Positions 8,099-16,322 are shown, numbered from the stretch's first letter. The stretch is 36,661 nt of DNA from ZC4RG29 sp036563875 (GCA_036563875.1 DATCLO010000099.1:1-36661), one strand, 5' to 3'. Notes: generated by a model not told the origin, from the sequence alone. Numbers and translations are program-made.

Positions 8099-8120
8099 CC
8101 GCAGCGTCAGGTCTCCCAAC

Positions 8121-8153
8121 AAAAAACCCCCCGACCAGGTCGGGGGGTTTTTT
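8121..8153. terminator. Strong bidirectional rho-independent terminator
   Basis: An A6 run, CCCCCCGACC, a single A, GGTCGGGGGG and a T6 run form an almost perfect palindrome with an 8-10 bp G+C stem. It has a T tract on either strand. It sits between the convergent lipoprotein gene (stop at 8098) and atpC (stop at 8175), and should end transcription from both sides. Confidence 0.93.
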
Positions 8154-8174
8154 GTTACTTCGTAAGCTTTTGAT

Positions 8175-8420
8175 TTAGGCAACCACGCCGTCGGCCAGGA
8201 GCACGACCTTGTTCTTAAGAACTTCTACGACTCCGCCAGTTATCCTCACCGTACCGTTCGCTTCAGCACCCTTGTAGATGACGTCGCCCTCCTTGAGCAA
8301 AGAGATCAGGGGAGCATGGTGATCAAGTACCTGGAACGATCCGTCGGCGCCGGGAAAGGTGGCAATGCTAACCTCGCCTTCAAAGATCTTTTTTTCAGGT
8401 GTTAAGATTTCAAGTAACAT
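8175..8420 (-). CDS. atpC: ATP synthase F1 subunit epsilon, short form
   Basis: Part of the central rotor stalk of F1Fo ATP synthase, linking gamma to the c-ring. The protein has only 81 residues. It covers the N-terminal beta-sandwich domain (LEILTPEKKIFEGEV, FQVLDHHAPLISLLKEGDV, ITGGVVEVLKNKVVLLADG) and ends there. The C-terminal helical hairpin found in E. coli epsilon (139 residues in total), which inhibits ATP hydrolysis, is absent. The stop is natural and directly followed by the terminator, so this looks like a genuine short form and not a frameshift. The gene follows atpD by 4 bases. Confidence 0.93.
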   Translation of the reverse strand: MLLEILTPEKKIFEGEVSIATFPGADGSFQVLDHHAPLISLLKEGDVIYKGAEANGTVRITGGVVEVLKNKVVLLADGVVA

Positions 8421-8424
8421 AACC

Positions 8425-9933
8425 TTAGCCCCGGGCTTCTGCGATCATACGTTCTCCTTTTTCGATGGCCGAGTTGATATCGCCGACCAGGTTGAAAGCC
8501 ATTTCGGGGAGGTGATCGAGCTCACCATCCATAATCATATTGAAGCCCTTGATGGTATCCTTGATGTCGACAAGCACGCCCTTCAGACCGGTGAACGCTT
8601 CGGCCACGTGGAAGGGTTGTGACAGGAAGCGTTGTACGCGACGAGCACGGCTTACGACGAGCTTGTCTTCTTCTGACAACTCGTCCATGCCGAGGATCGC
8701 AATAATGTCCTGGAGTTCCTTGTACCGTTGCAGAATGTTCTTTACGCGCTGTGCACAGTTGTAGTGTTCTTCGCCGACAATTTCCGGACGGAGGATACGC
8801 GATGTGGAATCGAGCGGATCCACAGCAGGGTATATACCCAACTCGGAAATCTTACGGCTCAATACCGTTGTTGCGTCAAGGTGAGCGAACGTCGTTGCCG
8901 GAGCGGGGTCAGTAAGGTCGTCGGCAGGTACGTATACAGCTTGTACTGACGTGATGGATCCGTTCTTCGTCGACGTAATGCGTTCCTGCATGGCACCCAT
9001 TTCGGTGGCAAGCGTAGGCTGATAACCCACAGCGGAAGGCATCCGGCCGAGAAGCGCGGATACTTCAGAACCTGCCTGAGTGAAGCGGAAGATGTTGTCG
9101 ATAAAGAAGAGGATGTCGCGACCCTTACCCTGACCGTCACCATCGCGGAAGTATTCAGCGATTGTCAGTCCAGACAAGGCCACACGAGCACGTGCGCCGG
9201 GAGGTTCGTTCATCTGTCCAAATACGAAGGTCGCTTTTGAGTCGGCCAGTTTCTCAGGGCTAACCTTGGAGAGGTCCCAGCCACCCGCGTGCAGCGACTT
9301 CATGAACTCTTCACCGTAGTTGACGATACCTGCTTCGATCATTTCGCGCAGCAGGTCGTTACCTTCACGGGTACGTTCACCTACACCGGCGAACACCGAA
9401 AGTCCGGAATAGGCTTTCGCGATATTGTTAATAAGCTCCTGGATCAACACGGTCTTACCTACACCGGCACCACCAAAAAGACCGATCTTTCCACCCTTTG
9501 CATAGGGCTCGATCAGGTCGATAACCTTAATACCGGTGTAAAGTACTTCTGTCGACGTCGACAGGTCTTCGAAAGCGGGCGCCGGACGGTGGATCGGCAG
9601 GGCAGAGGCGCCCTTGGGTTGAGGAATTCCGTCGATGGCTTCGCCAACGACATTGAAAAGACGGCCCTTGATGTCTTCTCCTATCGGCATTTTGATGGGA
9701 GATCCGGTGTCAACCACCTTCATACCGCGCATGAGCCCTTCGGTACCTTCCATAGCGATCGTGCGTACGCGTTCTTCGCCAAGGTGTTGCTGGCATTCCA
9801 GCACCACACGGGTTCCGTCTTCTTTTACGACTTCAAGTGCATCAAGAATATTGGGAAGCTTTGCTCCCGGCTCGTCAAACGCCACATCCACTACGGGTCC
9901 GATTACCTGGGTGATTCTGCCGGTGTTTGCCAT
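8425..9933 (-). CDS. atpD: ATP synthase F1 subunit beta
   Basis: Catalytic subunit of F1Fo ATP synthase, 502 residues. The N-terminal beta-barrel begins at GRITQVIGPVVDVAFD. The P-loop GGAGVGKT is at residues 154-161. The catalytic glutamate is in GERTREGND (Glu186). ALSGLTIAEYFRD and the DxIFRFTQAGSEVSALLGRMPSAVGYQPTLA region are fully conserved in type. Only atpD and atpC are here; the genes for alpha, gamma, delta and the Fo part are not in the window, an arrangement seen in many Bacteroidota. Transcription probably starts from the promoter at 9978-10007 and ends at the terminator at 8121-8153, making a two-gene unit. Confidence 0.99.
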   Translation of the reverse strand: MANTGRITQVIGPVVDVAFDEPGAKLPNILDALEVVKEDGTRVVLECQQHLGEERVRTIAMEGTEGLMRGMKVVDTGSPIKMPIGEDIKGRLFNVVGEAIDGIPQPKGASALPIHRPAPAFEDLSTSTEVLYTGIKVIDLIEPYAKGGKIGLFGGAGVGKTVLIQELINNIAKAYSGLSVFAGVGERTREGNDLLREMIEAGIVNYGEEFMKSLHAGGWDLSKVSPEKLADSKATFVFGQMNEPPGARARVALSGLTIAEYFRDGDGQGKGRDILFFIDNIFRFTQAGSEVSALLGRMPSAVGYQPTLATEMGAMQERITSTKNGSITSVQAVYVPADDLTDPAPATTFAHLDATTVLSRKISELGIYPAVDPLDSTSRILRPEIVGEEHYNCAQRVKNILQRYKELQDIIAILGMDELSEEDKLVVSRARRVQRFLSQPFHVAEAFTGLKGVLVDIKDTIKGFNMIMDGELDHLPEMAFNLVGDINSAIEKGERMIAEARG

Positions 9934-9977
9934 CGATTTTTGTGTTTTTACGTGATTAAGGCCTGAAAATTCGACCG

Positions 9978-10007
9978 CAAAGGTAATGTAATATCCTGTA
10001 TTGGCAA
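9978..10007 (-). promoter_or_regulatory. Bacteroidota promoter for atpD-atpC
   Basis: On the minus strand TTG (10007-10005), a 19-base spacer and TACCTTTG (9985-9978) match the phylum's -33/-7 consensus exactly. The predicted transcript start is near 9970, leaving a leader of roughly 40 bases before the atpD ATG. This is the best complete promoter in the window. Confidence 0.8.
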
Positions 10008-10050
10008 TCCCGGCTTTGGATGATTTTTTGGCCCCGGCGGGAGGGGGTTT

Positions 10051-11253
10051 TTATGTCGAATTCAGGGCGATTCGGAAGGTCGTGCCCACGTTTTCCTCTG
10101 ACGACTTGACGAAAATTTTTCCGAAATGATAATCCTCAATAATTCGCTTTGCCAGGGCCAGCCCCAGCCCCCATCCGCGCTTACGGGTGGTGAACCCAGG
10201 CTTGAAAACCATCGGGATTTTGGAACGGGGAATACCCCGGCCCGTGTCTGACACATCGATGAACACTTTCCCTTCGCTACCTCTGAGAATCTTGATCGTG
10301 ATCGTGCCCGTGTTGCCCATCGCATCCACGGCGTTCTTGCAAAGGTTCTCGATCACCCACTCAAAGAGGGGCACATTTACCCAGGCCTCAATGTGGTCCG
10401 AAAGCGAATAGACTTCGATGTTCACTTTCGATGACACGCGAGGACGGAGATAGTTAACTACATTGTCGATCAGCGTAACCACATTTTCCTGTTTTAGCGC
10501 AGGGGTCGATCCAATGCTGCTGAAGCGCTCGGTCACGATTGTAAGCTTTCGGATGTCTTTCTCCAACTCATCCACAATTCCCTGTTCGCGCAGCTGCTCG
10601 TTTTCCCGAAGCACTTCAAGCCATGCCATGAGCGACGACAGCGGTGTGCCCAGCTGGTGGGCCGTCTCTTTCGCGAGGCCTACCCAGACTCGGTTTTCCT
10701 CGGCGGCTTTCGAATAGTTGAAAGCGAGGTAGCTGATGAATCCGAAGATGGCAATCACTGAGAGCTGAATGTACGGGTAGACGATCAGTTGTGTGAGCAA
10801 CGCTGAGTTACGGTAATACACGTGACCGTAGTTTTCAGTTATGCCGTCGTGTTGATATGTGATCTCGATCGGCTCGTAGATCGCTTTCATTTCTGTGAGT
10901 TGCTGTTCGAGCACGCGTTTCTTGCGTTCTTCAGACCACCCCGGATCGATGTGAATGTTACGGGACTCGTACTGACCGTCGCGAGTGACGAGGATAGTGG
11001 GCACCGAGTTGTTCTTGTTGATGATCTCGCCCGTGACGAAGAGCATGTTGCTGCTCAGGTCGTCGTTCAGGGTATATTCAATCGCTCTCGCGAACAACTG
11101 CACCTGCTGGCGCTCTCTCGTCTTCAGCTGCTCAACCAGCACATTCGTGTAATAGATCGAACCGATGCTGATGAAGACGGAAATGATCAGCACCACCCAC
11201 TTGAGGGCGGGGTTGTGCTGATAGTAACCGATACCTCCCGACGATTTTGCCAT
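10051..11253 (-). CDS. Membrane sensor histidine kinase
   Basis: A 400-residue kinase of a two-component system. It has a membrane helix at about 18-37, an extracytoplasmic sensor domain of about 115 residues with no family I recognise, and a second helix at about 155-178. The HisKA region has the phospho-accepting His199 in KETAHQLGTPLSS. The ATPase domain carries the N box around Glu302-Asn303, SDTGRGIP (about 335-342) and GWGLGLALAKRI (about 360-371). The ATG at 11253 is chosen over a TTG six codons upstream. No response regulator is in the window, so it is an orphan here. It follows a NatAB-like ABC exporter by 50 bases on the same strand and may monitor the same stress. The gap to atpD contains a separate promoter. 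Confidence 0.92.
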   Translation of the reverse strand: MAKSSGGIGYYQHNPALKWVVLIISVFISIGSIYYTNVLVEQLKTRERQQVQLFARAIEYTLNDDLSSNMLFVTGEIINKNNSVPTILVTRDGQYESRNIHIDPGWSEERKKRVLEQQLTEMKAIYEPIEITYQHDGITENYGHVYYRNSALLTQLIVYPYIQLSVIAIFGFISYLAFNYSKAAEENRVWVGLAKETAHQLGTPLSSLMAWLEVLRENEQLREQGIVDELEKDIRKLTIVTERFSSIGSTPALKQENVVTLIDNVVNYLRPRVSSKVNIEVYSLSDHIEAWVNVPLFEWVIENLCKNAVDAMGNTGTITIKILRGSEGKVFIDVSDTGRGIPRSKIPMVFKPGFTTRKRGWGLGLALAKRIIEDYHFGKIFVKSSEENVGTTFRIALNST

Positions 11254-11303
11254 AGACCGGAAAATAACCAAAAAATATCAGTTTGCGGTTCCGGGTGCCT
11301 GGC

Positions 11304-12596
11304 TCAATTCCGCATCATGAACCACCGTGCAAGAACCCGATAGTTCACTTTAGAACCATGCATAAGGATACCAACGCGGTAGATACGCGCCGCCAGCCAT
11401 GTAGTGAATACAAACCCGCCGACTAGCAGGATCATGGACAAAGCAAGTTGCCAGCCGGGGACACCATAGGCAACTCTTCCCATCATGGCAATGGGCGATG
11501 TAAACGGTATGATCGACAACCAAATGCTTATCTGTCCGTGCGGATCCTGGAGAATAAACAGGAACAGGCTCATGTACGAAATAAGCATCGGTATCGTAAT
11601 GGGAAACATGAACTGCTGTGCCTCCGACGGGATGTCGACGGCTGAACCTACCGCTGCAAACAGAGCGCCGTAGATGAGATATCCGCCCAGGAAATAGAAC
11701 ACAAAAGTGAGCAATAGAAAGGTAATCGGAATCTGATCCCAGACCTCGAGAATTTCTGCAATTCCGTTCTGTGATGGTGGCGCCGATGGGAGACCAGCGG
11801 CCTGGCCTTGCGACATATCAATCCCGAAGAAGAAAAAGAGCCCTGCTGAAAGCACTGTGATCAACACGATCCAGATCAGGAACTGCAGCAGGCCGACTGA
11901 CGCCAGACCGAGGATTTTGCCCATCATGAGCTGAAAAGGTCGAATCGCAGAGATAATCACCTCGACCACCTTGTTTGTCTTCTCCTCGATGATGCCCTGC
12001 ATGATCTGCGCGCCGTAGATGAAGATGAAGAGATACATCAACAGGCCGAACAACATGCCGACTCCTGACATTACTACCGAGTTTGCTGATTGCTCCTGAC
12101 CGGATTCACCCACCTTAACTGAGAGCACGTTCACATTCGTAGAAAGGCGGTCCAATACACTTTGATCAACCTGAAGGTCCCGCATTTTGGCTTCTCTGAT
12201 AAGATGTTCAAGCAGACCGTTCAAAGCGCCGATGTCACCCATACCCGGGTTGACCGTGCTGTAAAGGATAATACCTTGGGGACGATACAGATCGAACTTC
12301 GGAATGTACAACAAACCAAAACTATCGTCGTGTGCGATGGCGCGCTTTGCATCTTCAAGCGGACCATTGAACGGACGGAAGTCGAACTGATCACTCACAG
12401 GTTTGAACAATCCGCTTTCATCGATGTAGTGGACGACCTTGCGTGTTGAACTCTTTTCCTGTTGGATGGCCGTATAGATCAGGATGCCGAAGATCGCAGG
12501 AAAGATGAGCGGGATCAGAATGGTTGCGATCAGGAACGATCGCTTGTGAACGCGGTTGCGAAACTCCTGACGCGCTACGAGAAGAATCTTATTCAC
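11304..12596 (-). CDS. ABC-2 type exporter permease, NatB-like
   Basis: Membrane half of an ABC exporter whose ATPase is the overlapping upstream gene. The protein has 430 residues with about six membrane segments: one near the N-terminus (FLIATILIPLIFPAIFGILI), then a large extracytoplasmic loop of about 135 residues. A cluster of five follows, starting at VVMSGVGMLFGLLMYLFIF and separated by the cytoplasmic GIIEEKTNKVVEVIISAIRP segment. That segment is the hallmark of the NatB/ABC2 family (sodium or drug efflux). The start is a GTG at 12596, five bases after a perfect AGGAGG; a GTG at 12602 would lie inside that ribosome-binding site. The frame overlaps the ATPase gene by 8 bases. The substrate is unknown. 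Confidence 0.88.
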   Translation of the reverse strand: MNKILLVARQEFRNRVHKRSFLIATILIPLIFPAIFGILIYTAIQQEKSSTRKVVHYIDESGLFKPVSDQFDFRPFNGPLEDAKRAIAHDDSFGLLYIPKFDLYRPQGIILYSTVNPGMGDIGALNGLLEHLIREAKMRDLQVDQSVLDRLSTNVNVLSVKVGESGQEQSANSVVMSGVGMLFGLLMYLFIFIYGAQIMQGIIEEKTNKVVEVIISAIRPFQLMMGKILGLASVGLLQFLIWIVLITVLSAGLFFFFGIDMSQGQAAGLPSAPPSQNGIAEILEVWDQIPITFLLLTFVFYFLGGYLIYGALFAAVGSAVDIPSEAQQFMFPITIPMLISYMSLFLFILQDPHGQISIWLSIIPFTSPIAMMGRVAYGVPGWQLALSMILLVGGFVFTTWLAARIYRVGILMHGSKVNYRVLARWFMMRN

Positions 12597-13503
12597 GATC
12601 ACCTCCTTTCACCAGGCTGATGAAAATGTCACTCATGGTCGGCAACTTCTCAATGAAACTGTGTACCTCCGTGACGCTGATGAGGAATTGCAATATCTTG
12701 TTGGGATTTTCTTCGCGAGGACACTTCAGCGTTGAGTGAAACAAGTCCTCCTCGATCTGATTACTGTTGAGCAGCGTGTAGGGTGTGGCCGCTGTATCAA
12801 ATCGTCCGACGTGTCGCACTTCGTACGTGTCCGACCGGAACTGACTGCGAATTCGACTCTTGGCACCTTCCAGGATAATCTCTGCGTTGTTGATCAACAG
12901 GATGTGATCACACAACGCTTCCACTGTTTCCATGCGGTGAGTCGAAAAGATGATTGTGCTTCCCTGTTCGCGAAGCCGGAGAATTTCTTCCGTAATGAGC
13001 TGCGCATTGATTGGATCAAATCCCGAAAAGGGTTCGTCGAGGATGATGAGGCGCGGGTTGTGCATGATGGTGCTGATGAACTGAATCTTTTGCGCCATTC
13101 CCTTGCTGAGATCCTCTACCTTCTTATTCCACCATTCAGCGATTTCAAATTTCTTAACCCACGCTTTGCTTCTCTCCAATGCCTCCTGCTTCGTCATGCC
13201 CCGCAACCGCGCGAGGTACGTGAGCTGATCGCCAACCTTCATCTTCTTGTAGAGCCCGCGCTCTTCGGGAAGGTAGCCGATCATGCTGATATGCTTCGGT
13301 GCGAGTGCTTCACCAAAGATTGAGATTTGACCTGTGTCCGGCGTGATGATCTGGTTGATGATGCGAATTAATGTAGTCTTGCCGGCGCCGTTGGGCCCGA
13401 GCAATCCAACGATACTCCTATCGGGAATCCTGAAGTTGATATTCCGTAAGGCAGTGTGCTGGGTGTAGTGCTTGGATATGTTGGTTGCGACTATGGCTTC
13501 CAC
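12589..13503 (-). CDS. ABC exporter ATP-binding protein, NatA-like
   Basis: ATPase subunit that powers the permease encoded by the overlapping downstream gene, 304 residues. The Walker A motif is GPNGAGKTT (about 36-44). The signature motif is the variant LSKGMAQK, normal for the NatA/DrrA-type exporter branch. Walker B is LIILDEPFSGFDP, and the switch histidine is in FSTHRM. The roughly 80-residue C-terminal extension after the nucleotide-binding domain resembles the DUF4162 tail of NatA-like proteins. The only possible start near the family N-terminus is GTG at 13503, because an in-frame TAG lies seven codons upstream and no ATG intervenes. Together with the permease this makes two GTG-started, overlapping genes. 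Confidence 0.93.
   Translation of the reverse strand: MEAIVATNISKHYTQHTALRNINFRIPDRSIVGLLGPNGAGKTTLIRIINQIITPDTGQISIFGEALAPKHISMIGYLPEERGLYKKMKVGDQLTYLARLRGMTKQEALERSKAWVKKFEIAEWWNKKVEDLSKGMAQKIQFISTIMHNPRLIILDEPFSGFDPINAQLITEEILRLREQGSTIIFSTHRMETVEALCDHILLINNAEIILEGAKSRIRSQFRSDTYEVRHVGRFDTAATPYTLLNSNQIEEDLFHSTLKCPREENPNKILQFLISVTEVHSFIEKLPTMSDIFISLVKGGDRE
12597..12609 (-). promoter_or_regulatory. Unusually strong Shine-Dalgarno site inside the ATPase gene
   Basis: The minus strand reads AAAGGAGGTGATC, a 13-base complement of the 16S rRNA 3' tail, placed 5 bases from AGGAGG to the GTG at 12596. It overlaps the last codons of the ATPase gene (VKGGDRE). It fixes the permease start codon. Sites this long are exceptional in Bacteroidota, where most genes have no Shine-Dalgarno sequence. 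Confidence 0.75.
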
Positions 13504-13580
13504 ATTGTGAGGGCATCTGGGCTATTCAGTGCAAAAGATAAGAAGGAATTGCACAGGCGCAATGCCGGGTGTCAGTGAAG

Positions 13581-14471
13581 TCAGTTCGATTGCTTGAAAA
13601 TGATGTTTCCCATCGATACGTCGAGGTCGAATTGCAGCGGGTTGCGGGGATTCTTTTCGTATGCCTCGTTGACGTACGTGTTGTTCCCGATGCTTTTCAG
13701 GTTTTTGCTTATCGAGACGCTACAAAGCCACGAATCCCGTACCTTTACCAGGACGGGAACCGAATTATCAGGGAGGATGATGGTGAGATTGCCTGCTCCC
13801 ACACTTCCCTTGACATTGTTGCTTACCAGCGGTCGTCCGCTGAAGTCGAGCGTCATGTTGCCGAAGCCTACATCAGCGACGACATTATGGGCGCGGGAAA
13901 AGTTGATGTTCTTCACATTGACGCTACCGAGGTCGGCTTTGACATAGAGCGTGTCCATGTCAATGTGGTTTTCAAGGGACTCATAGCCAACGTTCACATC
14001 CGCGCTTCCGGTGCTGATCTTCAGCCTGCGGATGGAAAGTCCGGAAAGGTCGACGTGCGCCTGACCCATGCCGTAGTTTAATTCAAGGAAATAGGGTTTC
14101 ATGTCGGTCAGGTACATCTTCCAGTACTTGTCCGACCGGGATTCGGGCTGTCCGAACATGCGGGTGGATATGGTCCGGCCGAATCCCCCCGAAACGTCCT
14201 CCTCGAGGGTCAGGGAGACGAAACAGGTCTGATTGCGTACTTCTTTGCTGAAATTATGGGAAAAGGACTGTGCGTCCTGATTGCTGAAAACATTGAGGAT
14301 GTCGCTGGTTTGGCTGGGTTTGATATAGCAATTCCCCCGGTTAGCCCGAACGCTGAGAGCAATGGCCCGACAGGACTCCGTATTCTCGACATTAAACTGC
14401 CTCTTCACCTGCCCAAAACCCGTCCCTGTCCCCAGCACCCCGGTTATTAAGAGCCAAAATAACATCCGCAT
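13581..14471 (-). CDS. Exported protein with DUF4097-like beta-helical repeats
   Basis: A 296-residue protein of unknown function. A signal peptide (MRMLFWLLITGVLGTGTGFG) would direct it to the periplasm or cell surface. From about residue 130 on there is a repeated pattern of short beta strands separated by Gly/Asn turns (LSGLSIRRLKISTGSADVNV, YVKADLGSVNVKNI, VVADVGFGNMTLDF, VKGSVGAGNLTIIL). These resemble the head-on stacked strands of DUF4097/LiaF-C type proteins. The first half has two cysteines (CRAIALSV and GNCYIK) that could form a disulfide. It lies 97 bases downstream of dnaJ and 77 bases upstream of the NatA-like gene, all on one strand. Co-transcription with the exporter is possible but unproven. 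Confidence 0.75.
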   Translation of the reverse strand: MRMLFWLLITGVLGTGTGFGQVKRQFNVENTESCRAIALSVRANRGNCYIKPSQTSDILNVFSNQDAQSFSHNFSKEVRNQTCFVSLTLEEDVSGGFGRTISTRMFGQPESRSDKYWKMYLTDMKPYFLELNYGMGQAHVDLSGLSIRRLKISTGSADVNVGYESLENHIDMDTLYVKADLGSVNVKNINFSRAHNVVADVGFGNMTLDFSGRPLVSNNVKGSVGAGNLTIILPDNSVPVLVKVRDSWLCSVSISKNLKSIGNNTYVNEAYEKNPRNPLQFDLDVSMGNIIFKQSN

Positions 14472-14528
14472 GGCATTAGTTACGGCCTGAACGTCATTAG
14501 GTTACGGGATGTAAGATTTTCTTGATGA

Positions 14529-14566
14529 AAGGCCGCAAAAAGCCGCAGAAAGGCGCATTTGGCCTT
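14529..14566 (-). terminator. Possible hairpin after dnaJ
   Basis: Two bases after the dnaJ stop, on the minus strand, AAGGCC and GGCCTT pair around a 26-base loop that itself contains the direct repeat TGCGGC and T runs. It could slow or end dnaJ transcription, but the stem is short and the loop long. Confidence 0.3.
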
Positions 14567-14568
14567 AT

Positions 14569-15681
14569 TCACTGAAAGAATTCCTTCATCCGTTCAAAAA
14601 AGCTTCTGTCGCCGGAATCAGGGTTGGGTTCAAAATTCGGCGAATTCCGCAATTTTTCGAGCAGGGTGCGCTCTTCGGAGGTCAGCTTTTTTGGCGTCCA
14701 GACATTGACATGGATGAGCTGGTCGCCGGTCTCATAGCCATTTACGTCCTTAAGGCCTTTGCCCCTGAGCCGGAGAATCTTGCCGCTTTGGGTGCCCGGC
14801 TCGATCTTGATTTTGACCTTTCCGCCAACAGAAGGCACTTCTACCGTAGTACCAAGGGCAGCGTCTGCAAAATTCAGGTACAGGTCGTATATCAGGTTAT
14901 TGCCATCGCGCTTCAGATACTTGTCTTCCTGTTCTTCCACGAGGATGAGCAGGTCGCCGGGTTGACCGCCGCCGGGCGCTTCATTTCCTTTGCCGGTCAT
15001 GGAGAGTTGCATACCATCGGCAACGCCAGGCGGAATCCGAACGGTGATCACTTCTTCTTTTGACACAAGACCAGAACTATCGACTCCGGGCGGACGCCGA
15101 TCGATGACTTGTCCTGAGCCATTGCAGGCCGGGCACGTCGTCGCGGACACCATCTGACCCAGCATGGTGTTCACGACGCGCTTCATCTGACCCGTTCCCT
15201 GGCAGGTGGAACACGTCTTGAAGGTTACGCCTTCCGCGCGAACGAGTCGGTTGACTTTGATTTTCTTTTCAACGCCGTTCGCGATTTCTTCAAGGGTTAG
15301 CTTCAGTTTAATGCGGAGGTTGGAACCTTTGCGGCCACGTCTACGCGTGCTGCCGCCGCCAAAAAAGCTTTCAAATGGATTAGAGCCGCCGAAGATATCT
15401 CCGAACTGACTGAAGATATCTTCCATGTTCATGCCGCCGCCAAACCCGCCGTTTCCAACACGCGCATGGCCAAAGCGATCGTACTGCTCCCGCTTTTCAG
15501 GATTGCTCAGCACCTCGTATGCCTCGGCAGCTTCCTTGAATTTTTCTTCAGCTTCCTTGTTCCCAGGATTCTTATCGGGGTGATACTGAATGGCTATCTT
15601 CCGGTAAGCTTTCTTGATTTCTTCCGGTGTAGCCGAACGGCTTACCCCTAAAACGTCGTAATAATCTCGCTTGGCTGACAT
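14569..15681 (-). CDS. dnaJ: Molecular chaperone DnaJ with only one zinc centre
   Basis: J-domain co-chaperone that delivers clients to DnaK and stimulates its ATPase, 370 residues. The J domain has the essential HPD at 34-36. A Gly/Phe-rich region follows (about 76-112), then the cysteine-rich region and the C-terminal client-binding domains. A standard class A DnaJ has four CxxCxGxG motifs. Here only CSTCQGTG (157-164) and CPACNGSG (183-190) are present, matching motifs 2 and 3. Where motifs 1 and 4 should be, the protein has VNRLVRAE and PPGVDSSG, without cysteine. Motifs 1 and 4 together bind one zinc, so that centre is cleanly missing while the other is kept. dnaJ follows grpE by 7 bases, forming a grpE-dnaJ operon. 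Confidence 0.95.
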   Translation of the reverse strand: MSAKRDYYDVLGVSRSATPEEIKKAYRKIAIQYHPDKNPGNKEAEEKFKEAAEAYEVLSNPEKREQYDRFGHARVGNGGFGGGMNMEDIFSQFGDIFGGSNPFESFFGGGSTRRRGRKGSNLRIKLKLTLEEIANGVEKKIKVNRLVRAEGVTFKTCSTCQGTGQMKRVVNTMLGQMVSATTCPACNGSGQVIDRRPPGVDSSGLVSKEEVITVRIPPGVADGMQLSMTGKGNEAPGGGQPGDLLILVEEQEDKYLKRDGNNLIYDLYLNFADAALGTTVEVPSVGGKVKIKIEPGTQSGKILRLRGKGLKDVNGYETGDQLIHVNVWTPKKLTSEERTLLEKLRNSPNFEPNPDSGDRSFFERMKEFFQ

Positions 15682-15688
15682 CTGATCC

Positions 15689-16279
15689 TTAATTGCCCAC
15701 CACGACTTTCGCGTAGCGGATTACCTTATCGTTTAACAGGTATCCCTTTTCTACAACGTCAACAACTTTGCCTTTCAATTTCTCATCTTGGGTAGGGACC
15801 TGTGAAATCGCTTCCTGGTAGTCGGCATCAAAATCCGACCCCGAAGATATGTCCATGGACTTGAGTCCGAATTGGTCCAGAATCTTGCGAAATTTGTTGG
15901 CGATGAGTATAAACCCATCGGTGACTTCCGTCTTGGTGTCGCCGACAGCTTTCACGGCTCGTTCAAAATCATCCAGCACAGGCAATAGCGATTTGATCAC
16001 CTGCTCGTTTGCCGAGTTAATCATCTCGAGCTTTTCCTTCGACGTGCGCCGCCTGAAATTTTCGAACTCAGAATACAGCCGCAAATATTTGTCTTTCATT
16101 TCCATCAACTCTTCGTTAGCGGCGGCTTGCTGATCCGTCGGCTGCTCAGTAGCCTCTTCGGTGGCAGCCTCCTGGGGACGCACCTCCTCTTCCTTCTCGT
16201 TCTTTGGCATTTCCTGGTGATTATCTGACACTATTTCCTCCTGATGCTCCTTTTCTTCTCCTGAGTTCATTTTCGTCAT
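15689..16279 (-). CDS. grpE: Nucleotide exchange factor GrpE
   Basis: Releases ADP from DnaK and so completes the chaperone cycle; cytoplasmic homodimer. The protein has 196 residues. A highly acidic, Glu/Gln-rich N-terminal tail of about 55 residues precedes the long helical dimerisation segment (MEMKDKYLRLYSEFENFRRRTSKE). The C-terminal beta domain ends with VVEKGYLLNDKVIRYAKVVVGN, the classic GrpE signature. The ATG at 16279 is used; a second in-frame ATG at 16270 is also possible. It heads the grpE-dnaJ pair. The upstream region shares a TTGGCA-N6-TTGA element with dnaK, which suggests common heat-shock control. Confidence 0.97.
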   Translation of the reverse strand: MTKMNSGEEKEHQEEIVSDNHQEMPKNEKEEEVRPQEAATEEATEQPTDQQAAANEELMEMKDKYLRLYSEFENFRRRTSKEKLEMINSANEQVIKSLLPVLDDFERAVKAVGDTKTEVTDGFILIANKFRKILDQFGLKSMDISSGSDFDADYQEAISQVPTQDEKLKGKVVDVVEKGYLLNDKVIRYAKVVVGN

Positions 16280-16322
16280 AGCAATACGTTACTACTGGAT
16301 AAAAACTCGCTATCGCAAATTG

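Noticed and set aside
9289..9966. 225-codon open frame on plus strand opposite atpD
   Set aside because: atpD is conserved over its whole length on the other strand; the opposite frame has no recognisable product.
10031..10050. CCCC/GGGG hairpin after the sensor kinase gene as its terminator
   Set aside because: On the kinase strand the hairpin is followed by A residues, not T. A T tract exists only on the plus strand, where no gene precedes it.
12597..12610. Plus-strand GATCACCTCCTTTC equals the 3' end of 16S rRNA; possible rRNA fragment
   Set aside because: The match ends at 14 bases, and on the minus strand it is fully explained by a Shine-Dalgarno site in front of the permease gene.
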